Shown one piece after another: positions 43,866-52,068 of a stretch of DNA of 64,000 bases. Position 1 is the first letter of the stretch; the number at the start of each line of letters is the position of its first letter. The translations under genes were made by a program, and so were the position numbers. The stretch spans positions 1 through 64,000 of the forward strand of contig OMIN01000134.1 in assembly GCA_900299145.1 (NCBI GenBank). Direction: 5' to 3'. The notes beneath the pieces were generated by a model. That model was not told the DNA's origin. It saw only the letters and a program-made list of their open reading frames with translations, and ran no database searches. Source of the stretch: Betaproteobacteria bacterium. Its GTDB lineage: Bacteria; Pseudomonadota; Gammaproteobacteria; Burkholderiales; SG8-41.

Positions 43866-44465
43866 ATGCTGAAAAAACTTTTTGCTACGGTCAGTATTCT
43901 TGCTGTGCTGTTACTCGCCGCTTGTTCCACCGCGCCCATCGCACCCACTGGCCCTGGTTGGGTTACCTTGATCGACGGCGAAAGCGGTTTGCAGAACTGG
44001 AACCGCACTGGTGACGGCAACTGGCGCGCCACCGGCGGCGCGATTCAGATCGACGGCAAGACCAACAAGGACGCGGCGTTCCTCTACTCGAAGGAGTCGT
44101 ACCAGGATTTCGAGATGTATGTCGAATGGTGGGCCGGCGAGGATGCCAACAGCGGCGTGTTTTACCGCATAACCAACACCAAGACCATCAACACCAAGGG
44201 TGGCTATGAGGTGCAGATTTCCGACCGGAACGAGCCGTATCCGACGGCTTCGCTGGTGAACGTGGCCAAGGCGCCAACGACGTTCAAGGCGGCGGGTCTG
44301 TGGCACACATTTTTGATCACGGTGAGAGGCCCGCGCATGATTGTCAAAATGGACGGCGACACGGCGGTGGATGTCAGCAACTCGAACTTTCCCAACGGAC
44401 CGATCGGCTTGCAATACAACGCCGGCACGGTGAAGTTTCGCAAGCTGATGATCAAACCGCTGTAG
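43866..44465 (+). CDS. DUF1080-family lipoprotein (laminin-G-like fold), first of a pair
   Basis: 199 residues. Lipoprotein signal with lipobox LLAACS (cysteine becomes the lipidated N-terminus), so it is membrane-anchored in the periplasm. The DUF1080 / 3-keto-glucoside hydrolase-like domain shows GWVTLIDGESGLQNWNRTGD, SYQDFEMYVEWWAGEDANSG and KVKFRKLMIKPL-type ending (VKFRKLMIKPL). In related proteins this fold binds or cleaves 3-keto sugars; here activity is unproven. ATG 43866 has CGGGGGG 5 nt upstream. A paralog follows after 19 nt. Confidence 0.82.
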   Translation: MLKKLFATVSILAVLLLAACSTAPIAPTGPGWVTLIDGESGLQNWNRTGDGNWRATGGAIQIDGKTNKDAAFLYSKESYQDFEMYVEWWAGEDANSGVFYRITNTKTINTKGGYEVQISDRNEPYPTASLVNVAKAPTTFKAAGLWHTFLITVRGPRMIVKMDGDTAVDVSNSNFPNGPIGLQYNAGTVKFRKLMIKPL

Positions 44466-44484
44466 TGCGAGGGAGAGTGCCAAT

Positions 44485-45078
44485 ATGATGAGAGTATTTG
44501 CACGGCTGGCAATGTTGTTTGCGGCGGGCGCATTGCTGTGGGGCTGCACCGGCAACCCCGCGAGCGAAGGCTGGATCACGCTGCTCGACAAAGGCGGCAA
44601 CGGGATGGAAAATTTCTCGCGCGTGGGCGACGCCAACTGGCGTGTCGAAGACGGCGCGCTGGTGGCTGACAGGGGCGGCAAAACGTCGAGCTTTCTGGTG
44701 TCGCGGCAAAGCTATACCGATTTTGTCATTCACGCCGAGTTTTGGGTTAACGCGGAGGCAAATAGCGGCGTGTTCATCAGGCTGTCGGACCGGCAAGTCA
44801 TCACGGCGAAAAATTCCTATGAAGTGCAAATCAACGACAAGCACCCGGAGTGGCCCACCGGCACGGTTGCGTATTTCGGCAAGGTGGCTAAGCCGCACAA
44901 CGCGGGCGGGCGCTGGAACACCTTTGAAATCACTGCGCGCGGACCACGTCTTACCGTCAAGATGAACGGTGTTGAAACCACGCAGGTGAACGACCGTTCG
45001 TTTTTTCACGGGCCGTTTGCGCTGCAGTACGTGAGCGGCATCGTGAAGTTTCGCACGGTGCAGATCAAGCCGCTGTAA
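44485..45078 (+). CDS. DUF1080-family lipoprotein, second of a pair
   Basis: 197 residues with lipobox LLWGCT. Same domain as the gene before: GWITLLDKGGNGMENFSRVG, SYTDFVIHAEFWVNAEANSG, VFIRLSD, YEVQIND and VKFRTVQIKPL. The two are about equally long and align throughout, so they arose by tandem duplication and have since diverged strongly. ATG 44485 and 44488 are both possible; GGGAGAG is 7 nt upstream. An alpha/beta hydrolase gene follows after 34 nt. Confidence 0.82.
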   Translation: MMRVFARLAMLFAAGALLWGCTGNPASEGWITLLDKGGNGMENFSRVGDANWRVEDGALVADRGGKTSSFLVSRQSYTDFVIHAEFWVNAEANSGVFIRLSDRQVITAKNSYEVQINDKHPEWPTGTVAYFGKVAKPHNAGGRWNTFEITARGPRLTVKMNGVETTQVNDRSFFHGPFALQYVSGIVKFRTVQIKPL

Positions 45079-45112
45079 CGCTGCCGTTCCGACGCTATTG
45101 CGCGAGACCATC

Positions 45113-45916
45113 ATGGAATGGATGGATGTCAACGGCGCGTGCCTGCGCTACGAACTCGCCGGCAAGGCGGGCGCGCCCATTGTGGTGCTGATCCACGAAA
45201 TCGGTGGCTGCATCGAAAGCTGGGATGAAACCCTGCCGGCGTTGCGGCGCGAATTTCGCACGCTGCGCTATGATCAGCGCGGCTTTGGCCTGAGTGAAAA
45301 AGTTTCCGGCCCGTCAATGGCGCTTGATGATCTGGTGAACGACATCGTAGCCATGCTGGATGCGCTCGCCATCCACGAGCCGGTGCACGTGGCTGGCTCT
45401 GCGCTGGGGTCGGGCATCGCGGCAGCGTTCGCGGCACGGCATCCGGCGCGCGTGGCGCGGCTGGTGGTGCAGAGCCTGGTCGTGGGCGCCAACCCGGCCA
45501 CCCGCGATCACATGTTTGCGCGCGCCAGCGAAGTCGAGCGTACGGGCATGCGTGCGCAGGCAAAGGCGAGTCTGGATCGCTCGTATCCGCTGCATTTGCG
45601 CAGCGGCAACAATGGAGAAGCTGCGCGTTTCGAACGTTATCGCGCGCGCTGGATCGGGAATGACCCGCAAAGCTTTGCCGCGATCAACCGCATGCTGCTC
45701 GACATGAATATCGAGGGTGAGCTCGGCAACATCAAGGCGCCCACCCTGCTGATCGGCTGCAGGCACGACGTACTGCGCGCGCCGGCGCTGGTGCGTACCT
45801 ACGCGGATAAAATTCCCGATGTGCGCTACGTCGAGGCGGATTCCGCGCATTTCATGCATGCGCAGACGCCAGATTTGTTTACACGACTGGCGGTGCCGTT
45901 TTTGCTGGGAAAGTAG
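45113..45916 (+). CDS. Alpha/beta-hydrolase fold protein with a replaced nucleophile
   Basis: 267 residues. Typical fold: VVLIHEIGGCIESWDETLPA (oxyanion strand and loop), YDQRGFGLSE, the elbow HVAGSALGSG, acid D219 (GCRHDVLRAP) and base H246 (DSAHFMHAQT). The elbow normally reads G-x-S-x-G; here it is G95-S-A97-L-G99, so alanine is at the nucleophile position while Asp and His remain. It may be a non-hydrolytic member (for example a lyase or cofactor-free type) or an inactive binding protein. ATG 45113 is chosen over a TTG 15 nt upstream. It follows the DUF1080 pair, probably in one operon. Confidence 0.85.
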   Translation: MEWMDVNGACLRYELAGKAGAPIVVLIHEIGGCIESWDETLPALRREFRTLRYDQRGFGLSEKVSGPSMALDDLVNDIVAMLDALAIHEPVHVAGSALGSGIAAAFAARHPARVARLVVQSLVVGANPATRDHMFARASEVERTGMRAQAKASLDRSYPLHLRSGNNGEAARFERYRARWIGNDPQSFAAINRMLLDMNIEGELGNIKAPTLLIGCRHDVLRAPALVRTYADKIPDVRYVEADSAHFMHAQTPDLFTRLAVPFLLGK

Positions 45917-45961
45917 TGCGGATTGAGACACCGCTGCACTTGAACCGCCCAATTCTCCAGC

Positions 45962-46073
45962 CCGTCATTCCAGCGAAAGCTGGAATCCAGTTCGTAAGCC
46001 GATCCGCAGGATCAAATGTCAGACGCTACGCGTAAAGCTACGCTCTGGATTCCAGCTTTCGCTGGAATGACGT
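45962..46073. repeat. 112-bp palindromic intergenic repeat, family A
   Basis: Left arm CCGTCATTCCAGCGAAAGCT (then GGAATCCAG), right arm CTGGATTCCAGCTTTCGCTG (then GAATGACG). The core has CGATCCGCAGGATCAAATGT, as in the copy at 25,909. The arms are perfect over the outer 20 or so bases, the best-preserved copy. Confidence 0.88.
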
Positions 46074-46140
46074 TAAGTGGAAATTGACAGTCCTCTGCAA
46101 TAGCTATCACGCGCCGCTAGGAGCCGACCGCCGACGCGAG

Positions 46141-46146
46141 TACACT
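46141..46146 (+). promoter_or_regulatory. Candidate -10 element of rnpB
   Basis: TACACT lies so that transcription would start at 46153-46154, exactly the predicted 5' end of RNase P RNA. No consensus -35 is visible at the right distance; a TTGACA at 46084 is too far upstream for this -10. Confidence 0.45.
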
Positions 46147-46153
46147 ACCCGCC

Positions 46154-46527
46154 GAAGTCAGCCAGACAGCCGCTGCAGGTGGAAGAAACCCGGTGTCGCA
46201 AGATATCGGTGCCATGTGTAGAGGAAAGTCCGGGCTCCACAGAGCAGGGTGGCGGGTAACACCCGTCCGTTATAAGCCGCGCGCGCAAGCGCGTGGCGAA
46301 GGCGAGGAATAGGGCCACAGAGACGAGTCCTGGCGCGCAAGTGCCAGGGGTGAAACGCGGCAACCTCCACCCGGAGCAACACCAAATAGGCAAGCGTTGA
46401 AGCGGCTCGCCGAGCTTGCGGGTAGGTGGCTAGAGCCGTGGCGCAAGTCACGGCCCAGAGGAATGGCTGTCAGGGGCCTGCGGTATGGGGCCTTATACAG
46501 AACCCGGCTTATCGGCTGACTTCATCT
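46154..46527 (+). ncRNA. rnpB: RNase P RNA, bacterial class A
   Basis: The catalytic RNA that trims tRNA 5' ends. Helix P1 is GAAGTCAGCC (46154-46163) with GGCTGACTTC (46514-46523). Conserved core: GAGGAAAGTCCGGGCTCCAC near 46,220, the CAGGGTG of P8/P7, AACCTCCACCCGGAGCAA near 46,361-46,380, CAAATAGG, and the 3' ACAGAACCCGGCTTATCGG. Between them are the GNRA-type and variable arms. The 3' end is given at about 46,527; the exact end is not defined by the sequence. Short open frames on the other strand here are not genes. Confidence 0.96.
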
Positions 46528-46594
46528 TATTCGGCGCGGACGGCGGCGCTCATTACGCTTACCTCGCCCAACGTGCCTACTGTGTCTACCGTGC

Positions 46595-47902
46595 CTAACG
46601 TGAATTTGCCACGGCATCCTTCGACCAAATGGTCTTGCGCCAGCGGAACGCGATCAGCGCAAGGGCGACGATGCCAAATGCGCTCAAACACGTGGCCATG
46701 GTGGCATAACCAAAGTTCGCCACCATCGGCCCCGCGATCAAGAGGCCGGGGATGTTGGTGTAAATCGCCAGCATGCGTATGCCCATGATGCGCCCTCTGA
46801 ACGCCGGGTCGGTGTTTTTCAGCAGTGCGCCGAGCATCGGCACCAGCGCCGATGCTTGTGCAATGCCGGCGAGCATGATGAGGGGAATGCCCCATGCCGG
46901 CGAGGTAGTCTGCGCGAACACCATTTCCGCCGCCAGCCACAAAATCCCGCCGATGGTCATCATGCGCGCGGGACGCAGACGGTGTGCAATGCGCCCCATG
47001 AACAGCGAACCCATCATCGCACCGAACGCGCCCGCGGCGGCGAGGTGGCTCAGGCCCGTCTGCCCGGTGTGGTAAACCTCCTTGGCGACAATGGGCATCA
47101 GGCTATTCATCAGCGGAAACGCGGTGAAGTTCAGCACCAGCGCCATCGACATGGTGGCGAGCAAAAACGGCGTGCGCCAGACGTAAATCATGCCTTCCTT
47201 CAGATCGCGCCATGGCGAAGTGACGTCCGCGCGTGGCGCGCGTTCAGCGGGTTTCCCCACCGCGGCTGCACGCACGCGGCCGCCTTTTAGCGTAAACGCC
47301 ACCGCAAACGCGTAAAACGCCACCACCACGCAATAGGCCGGCCCCATGCCGAGCCACGCTACCAGCCCCGCGCCGAAGAGGGCACCCGCGCACTTGGCCA
47401 TGTCCTGCGTCGAACGTTGCATGCCCATGGCACTGACCAAAAGGTGCTTGGGCATGGTGTCGCTCATCAACGCCGCGCGCATGCCGACATCCGATGGACG
47501 GACGAGGCCCATGACGGCGGCTACTGCGATGACGTAGTACGGTGTGATCATTCCGCTATAGACCAGCACCAGCAGTGTCAACGCGCAGCCCGTGTAGACG
47601 CTGCGCATGGCGGCGAGCACGTTGCGGTGGCCGACGCGATCGCCCATCACACCAAACATCGGCGCGATCAGCGTACCCACGTACTGCAGCGAGGCGAAGA
47701 TGGTGAGCATGGTCACTGATTTGGTTTCGACCAGCACGTACCACGCCAGAATGATCATTTCCATGTCGAAAGCAAGCGATGTCGCCAGATCGGCCGGCCA
47801 CTGATAGCGAAAGCCCGGCTCGGCAAAAGGCGCCAGCATGCCGTGGCGTGGTGGTTCGCTTGCCGGCTTGGCGGAAGGGCTGGTTTCTGCGGTGGTGGAC
47901 AT
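46595..47902 (-). CDS. MFS transporter (MFS_3-type exporter)
   Basis: 435 residues with about 12 hydrophobic segments. The N-terminal tail (MSTTAETSPSAKPASEPPRH) precedes the first helix. A-motif GVMGDRVGHRNVLAA; central loop rich in charged residues (GKPAERAPRADVTSPWRDLK). The sequence DLATSLAFDMEMIILAWYVL resembles the TMH1 of MFS_3 permeases. The substrate is unknown. ATG 47902 has no clear ribosome site. Convergent with rnpB; between them are imperfect repeats of GTGCCTAC (46,566-46,602). Confidence 0.84.
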   Translation of the reverse strand: MSTTAETSPSAKPASEPPRHGMLAPFAEPGFRYQWPADLATSLAFDMEMIILAWYVLVETKSVTMLTIFASLQYVGTLIAPMFGVMGDRVGHRNVLAAMRSVYTGCALTLLVLVYSGMITPYYVIAVAAVMGLVRPSDVGMRAALMSDTMPKHLLVSAMGMQRSTQDMAKCAGALFGAGLVAWLGMGPAYCVVVAFYAFAVAFTLKGGRVRAAAVGKPAERAPRADVTSPWRDLKEGMIYVWRTPFLLATMSMALVLNFTAFPLMNSLMPIVAKEVYHTGQTGLSHLAAAGAFGAMMGSLFMGRIAHRLRPARMMTIGGILWLAAEMVFAQTTSPAWGIPLIMLAGIAQASALVPMLGALLKNTDPAFRGRIMGIRMLAIYTNIPGLLIAGPMVANFGYATMATCLSAFGIVALALIAFRWRKTIWSKDAVANSR

Positions 47903-48083
47903 GGAGGGGCGAAGATAACAGGTAACAACCCGCAAACGCGAGGCGCGACACGTTTTATTCTTGCCATTTGGCCCGTGCTGAACAGATGGCCACAACGTGA
48001 AAGCGAGACGCGCTACGGGCGTTCCACGTTTCGCCGCTGGCGTCTTCCGCTAGAATCTGCGTGACGAACGGGGAGAAACGGCC

Positions 48084-48884
48084 ATGCAAATCAAGCCTAC
48101 CGGCGGCGCGCTGGGTGCGGATGTGAGCGGCGTCGATCTGCGCGAGCCGCTGTCAGCCGATTCGCAATCACGGTTGCGCGAGGCTTTCGCGGAACACGCA
48201 CTGCTGCGCATACGCAGCCAGCAGCTAAGCCGCGATGATCTCACGCGCTTTAGCTGCTGCTTTGGCGAGCCGGTGGAGCACCCCACCAACCGGCGCGACC
48301 GCGACCCGCTGAATCCGCTGATCACCATCATTTCCAACATTGAGGAGAATGGTCGTGCCATTGGCGCGCTGGGTAACGCGGAACTGAAGTTTCACGCCGA
48401 TCTGGTGTTTCTGCATACGCCCGGCTCCGTGTCCATCCTCTATTGCGTCGAATGCCCGCCCACCGGCGGCGACACCTATTAGAGCAACAACTATCTGGCG
48501 CACGATGCGCTGGACGCCGCCACGCGTGAGCGTATTGCCAATCTGAAGGTGCGCTATGTTCACCGCAACCCGGCCTACAACCCCACCACGCCGCCCGCGC
48601 ACCCGCTGATCTGCACGCACCCGGACACGCGGCGCAAGATGCTGTTTGTCAGCCCCAGCAGCGCCAACGGCATCGAAGGCATGAATGATGAGGAAGGAAA
48701 ATCTCTTTTAAATCAATTGCTTGAACATGCCACACAAGACAAATTGGTGTGGCGCCACCAGTGGCGCGTGGGGGATGTCATGGTGTGGGACAACCGCGCC
48801 ACACTGCATCGGCGTGATGCGTTCGACCCGGCGGAGCGGCGCCTGATGTGGCGTACGCAGATGCTCGGGCCGCTGACGGTGTAG
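48084..48884 (+). pseudogene. TauD/TfdA-family dioxygenase gene interrupted by an in-frame TAG
   Basis: One frame from ATG 48084 (GGGGAGA 9 nt upstream) to 48884, 267 codons, with a single TAG at 48480-48482 (codon 133). Before it: MQIKPTGGALGADVSGVDLR and the HxD motif LKFHADLVFLHT, ending PPTGGDTY. After it: SNNYLAHDALDAATRERIAN, the distal histidine DNRATLHRRDAF and the arginine ERRLMWRTQM. The stop separates the iron ligands, so without readthrough the product is dead. The residue at the stop is often W, F or L in relatives; TGG to TAG is a one-base change. Third TauD-type gene in the window. Confidence 0.85.
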
Positions 48885-48905
48885 CAACCTTTGCGGGAGA
48901 ATGTG

Positions 48906-49868
48906 TTGAAACTCCACTACCTGCTGCCGTTGCTAGCGCTGGCCTGCGCCAATTTCACGCACGCGCAAAACTACCCCGCGCGCAATATCGTACTGATGGT
49001 GCCCGCACCCGCCGGTGGCCCAACGGATATCGTGGGCCGCCTCATCGGACAAATGCTCGCTGCGGAAATCGGCCAGCAAGTCATCATCGAAAACCGGGGT
49101 GGCGCGGGCAACATGATCGGCACAAGCGTAACCGCCAAGGCCAAGCCCGATGGTTACTCGCTGGTGGTAGGCAGCCCCAGCGCGCTGTCGATTTCGCCCA
49201 ACCTCTACAAGAGCGTGCCGTATCACCCGGTCAACGACTTCACACCCGTGGGCATGATCGCGCGCACGGGCACAGTGCTGGTCGCGCATCCGTCGCTGCC
49301 GGTGAAAACAGTGAAGGACACCGTCGCGCTCGCCAAATCGCGCCCCGGCGAATTCAATTTCGCCTCCGGCGGCAACGGCACGCTGTCACACCTGACAATG
49401 GAATTGTTCCGGCTTAATACCGGCATCAAGGTTTTGCACGTGCCGTATAAAGGCAGTGGCCCCGCCACCACCGATCTGCTGGCGGGCGAGATGCATCTGA
49501 TGTTTCATATCCTGCCGCTGTCGGTGCCGTTTGTGCGCTCCAATAAGCTGCGCGCCATTGCCGCCACCACGGCGGAGCGCTCGCCGCTGTTGCCCGATGT
49601 GCCGACCATGCTGCAAAGCGGACTCAAGGATTTCGAGGTCACCACCTGGTACGGCATTCTCGGCCCGGCGGGCTTGCCGCGTGATGTCGTTACGCGCCTG
49701 AACACTGCGTTGGGCGCGGCGGTAAAGTCACCCGCGAATGCCAAACGCTTGAGCGATAACGGTCTGGATCCGTCGCACGGCACGCCGGAGGCGCTGGCGC
49801 AGACTGTGGCTAGCGAGCTGGCGCGCTGGGCGGTAGTGGTGAAGGCGGCGGGGATTGTGGTGCAGTGA
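48906..49868 (+). CDS. Bug/TctC-family periplasmic solute-binding protein
   Basis: 320 residues if TTG 48906 is the start, 5 nt after GGGAGA; GTG 48903 and TTG 48891 are in-frame alternatives. Signal peptide KLHYLLPLLALACANFTHAQ. Landmarks: MVPAPAGGPTDIVGRLIGQM, ENRGGAGNMIGTSV, AKPDGYSLVVG, YHPVNDFTPVG, HVPYKGSGPATTDLL and VTTWYGILGPAGLPRDVV. It follows the broken dioxygenase gene by 21 nt, so receptor and dioxygenase formed one unit before the break. Confidence 0.88.
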   Translation: MKLHYLLPLLALACANFTHAQNYPARNIVLMVPAPAGGPTDIVGRLIGQMLAAEIGQQVIIENRGGAGNMIGTSVTAKAKPDGYSLVVGSPSALSISPNLYKSVPYHPVNDFTPVGMIARTGTVLVAHPSLPVKTVKDTVALAKSRPGEFNFASGGNGTLSHLTMELFRLNTGIKVLHVPYKGSGPATTDLLAGEMHLMFHILPLSVPFVRSNKLRAIAATTAERSPLLPDVPTMLQSGLKDFEVTTWYGILGPAGLPRDVVTRLNTALGAAVKSPANAKRLSDNGLDPSHGTPEALAQTVASELARWAVVVKAAGIVVQ

Positions 49869-50350
49869 GCGGTGAGGCAGGTCCCACTGCCCAGCGTGTC
49901 GATCCGTTTGGGTTGGATAAACGGTCGATTGAACGAACACTTCGTATCGTCAGATTCATAGCTTGCCAGGCTCTCTTAACGACATCATTTGGAGGATTTA
50001 ACTCGTTGTTGCGGGAACGAAAGCGAGTGGAAAGATCGGCCAGTACACTTTAACGCCCTATATTCAGCTACGCCACGACCGCTGAAATCAGCTCTGCCAT
50101 TCTTGATGCAGGAAGAGACTGCCCCGCTTAAGGGCAGTGCTTACTACGCGTCTGGCGCGGGAGGCCATTCCCCTAGGCTGCATTTGCTGAACATGCATCT
50201 TCACCTTCAGTTTCGCGTCAAAATCAGCCCAATACCGTGTTCCGCCAGATTCACCGGGAAATTTATGTTGCAGTACCGCAACGTACCGGGTTTCTCAATG
50301 TTTTCGTACACTCAGCGTACAGTCTTAATACTTTACTTTTCAATAATTTT

Positions 50351-50380
50351 ATAAGTATTTGTTTTTATTGAATTTTAATT
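50351..50380 (+). repeat. AT-rich dispersed motif, copy 11
   Basis: ATAAGTATTTGTTTTTATTG followed by AATTTTAATT. It lies about 130 nt upstream of the MraZ boxes. Confidence 0.82.
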
Positions 50381-50483
50381 TTTAGAATGAGCCGAATTTT
50401 CAGCGACTAATTCGCTGTTAAGTCTTTGTCAAATAAAGAAAATCTCCGTTTTTGGCCCGCCACAAAAATGTACGTTCACTTTG

Positions 50484-50513
50484 GTGGTAAAAAGTGGTAA
50501 AAAGTGGGAAAAC
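50484..50513 (+). promoter_or_regulatory. MraZ operator: three 10-bp direct repeats
   Basis: GTGGTAAAAA, GTGGTAAAAA and GTGGGAAAAC follow one another with exact 10-bp spacing, as in known MraZ-binding regions upstream of dcw clusters. MraZ binds them to repress its own operon. They lie about 135 nt before the mraZ start codon, leaving a long untranslated leader. Confidence 0.88.
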
Positions 50514-50647
50514 CTGCTGGAAACCGCTTAGCAGCCGTACCAAGGCGGTGCTTGTGAGTGAGTACCCACATAAATGAAGGCGATTGGGGCACGCACAGGC
50601 AGTTTTTCCAGCGGTTGGGGCGCAGTTTTATCCAATCGGGGATTTTT

Positions 50648-51094
50648 GTGTTTCGAGGCACTTCGTCACTCACGCTGGACAACAAAGGGCGGCTGATCGT
50701 TCCGTCGCGGCACCGTGACGCGCTGATCGAGCGCTGTGGCGGGCATTTGGTGATTACCGCCGATGCTGACCGTTGTCTGCTGATTTACCCGTTGCCCGAA
50801 TGGGAAGTCGTTCAGCAAAAACTCAGCAGCCGCTCCAACCTCGATTCGCGCGTGCGTGAATTGCAGCGGCGGCTGATCGGCTTCGCCGTGGATACCGAAA
50901 TGGATGCCGCCGGACGCCTGTTGATTTCCCCGGAGTTGCGCAAGTACGCCGACCTCGGCCCGAAAGTCGCCCTCGTTGGGCAAGACAATAAATTTGAATT
51001 GTGGAATCAGGAGCACTGGGACAACCGCATGCAGGCGCCGGGCGCACTCGCGCCGGATGCACTGCCGCCGGGACTGGAGGGCTTCTCTTTGTGA
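50648..51094 (+). CDS. mraZ: Transcriptional regulator MraZ
   Basis: 148 residues from GTG 50648 (CGGGGAT 8 nt upstream), matching the usual 140-150; an ATG 90 nt earlier would give a non-family extension. Two SpoVT/AbrB-like halves: [20 protein letters not shown] with [11 protein letters not shown], and [20 protein letters not shown] with [16 protein letters not shown]. It is the first gene of the dcw cluster and represses it through the GTGG boxes upstream. The rsmH start overlaps its stop as GTGA. Confidence 0.95.
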   Translation: MFRGTSSLTLDNKGRLIVPSRHRDALIERCGGHLVITADADRCLLIYPLPEWEVVQQKLSSRSNLDSRVRELQRRLIGFAVDTEMDAAGRLLISPELRKYADLGPKVALVGQDNKFELWNQEHWDNRMQAPGALAPDALPPGLEGFSL

Positions 51095-52068
51095 TTACGG
51101 GCGAGCACCAGGCAGTGATGCTGGCGCAAGCCGTTGATGCACTGAACATAACGGGTGAACGCGCGAACGGCGTGTATGTCGATGGCACCTTCGGGCGCGG
51201 CGGGCACAGCAGGCGAATTCTGGAGTTGTTGGGCAGCGGTGGAAGGTTGATTGCGCTGGATCGCGACGCGGATGCGATACGTGCGGGCGAGTCGATCAAC
51301 GATCAACGCTTTAAGTTGATCCACGGCTGGTTTGGCGAGTTGGGTGCGTTGTTGACAGGGGCAGGGGCAGGGGCGGGCGCGGGTGTGGCGAAGGTGGATG
51401 GAATTTTGCTGGATCTGGGCGTGTCGTCGCCGCAGTTGGACGATGCGGCGCGCGGTTTCAGTTTCAGGTTTGATGCGCCGCTCGACATGCGCATGGATAT
51501 CAGCCGCGGCATGAGCGCGGCGCAGTGGCTGGCAGTGGCGGAAGAATCGGAAATCAGGGAGGTCATTAAACATCATGGCGAAGAGCGGTTTGCTAAACAG
51601 ATTGCAGCAGCGATTGTTGCGGCTCGAGCGGTCGGGCCTGTCGGCACCACGCGACAACTTGCCGCGCTCGTGGCGCACGCCGTCCCGGCGCGGGAGCCAC
51701 GCCAGGACCCTGCGACGCGCACGTTTCAGGCTTTACGGATTCACCTCAATCGGGAGCTCGAGGAGTTGTCCCTAGTGCTTCCGCAGTGCGTTGACGCGCT
51801 AAACCCCGGCGGGCGGCTGGCGGTGATCAGCTTTCACTCCCTGGAAGACCGCATCGTCAAGCGCCATCTGCGCGAGGCAGCCGCAGGCGCCTACGTGCCG
51901 GCGCGGCTGCCACTGCGTGCGAGCGAAATGCTGTTGCCCGCGATGCGGCTTGTCGGAAAAGCACAACGCCCCGGCGCAGATGAAATTGCACGCAACCCGC
52001 GCGCGCGCAGTGCGATCTTGCGCGTGGCGGAGCGTACCGAACACCCGATGAATTCTATTGCCTCGTGA
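51091..52068 (+). CDS. rsmH: 16S rRNA (cytosine(1402)-N4)-methyltransferase
   Basis: 325 residues from GTG 51091, overlapping mraZ by 4 nt. S-adenosylmethionine site [72 protein letters not shown]. It methylates C1402 in the ribosomal P site. A Gly-Ala run (TGAGAGAGAG) is coded by tandem GGGGCA-like hexamers at 51,357-51,380 in a surface loop before the [10 protein letters not shown] motif and may vary in length. It ends with GTGA overlap with ftsL. Confidence 0.95.
   Translation: MITGEHQAVMLAQAVDALNITGERANGVYVDGTFGRGGHSRRILELLGSGGRLIALDRDADAIRAGESINDQRFKLIHGWFGELGALLTGAGAGAGAGVAKVDGILLDLGVSSPQLDDAARGFSFRFDAPLDMRMDISRGMSAAQWLAVAEESEIREVIKHHGEERFAKQIAAAIVAARAVGPVGTTRQLAALVAHAVPAREPRQDPATRTFQALRIHLNRELEELSLVLPQCVDALNPGGRLAVISFHSLEDRIVKRHLREAAAGAYVPARLPLRASEMLLPAMRLVGKAQRPGADEIARNPRARSAILRVAERTEHPMNSIAS

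Larger units (their letters stand above)
49869..50647. other. Intergenic leader region of the dcw cluster
   Basis: 779 nt with no convincing gene and lower GC than the flanks. It contains a small hairpin (TGCCC-CGCTTAA-GGGCA, about 50,120-50,137), AT-rich motif copy 11 at 50,351 and three MraZ boxes at 50,484-50,513. The mraZ transcript should start within it. Short open frames here lack ribosome sites and family resemblance. Confidence 0.6.

Noticed and set aside
46145-46451. Open frames antisense to rnpB.
   Set aside because: They lie over the conserved RNase P RNA and have no features of real proteins.
46566-46602. Repeats of GTGCCTAC as a CRISPR-like or terminator element.
   Set aside because: Units are too short and there are no spacers and no dyad; it is a simple local repeat.
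40748-48482. General reassignment of TAG in this organism.
   Set aside because: Many intact genes here end at TAG in the expected place (stops at 4769, 9642, 17337 and 45916), so TAG is a normal stop.
48697-48725. Another AT-rich motif copy in the TauD pseudogene.
   Set aside because: The AT stretch encodes SLLNQLLEHA, matching KLLNDLLERS in the paralog at 15,323, so it is explained by protein conservation.
49865-50053. A 62-codon frame in the leader before mraZ.
   Set aside because: No ribosome site, it overlaps the Bug stop, and its composition is not protein-like.
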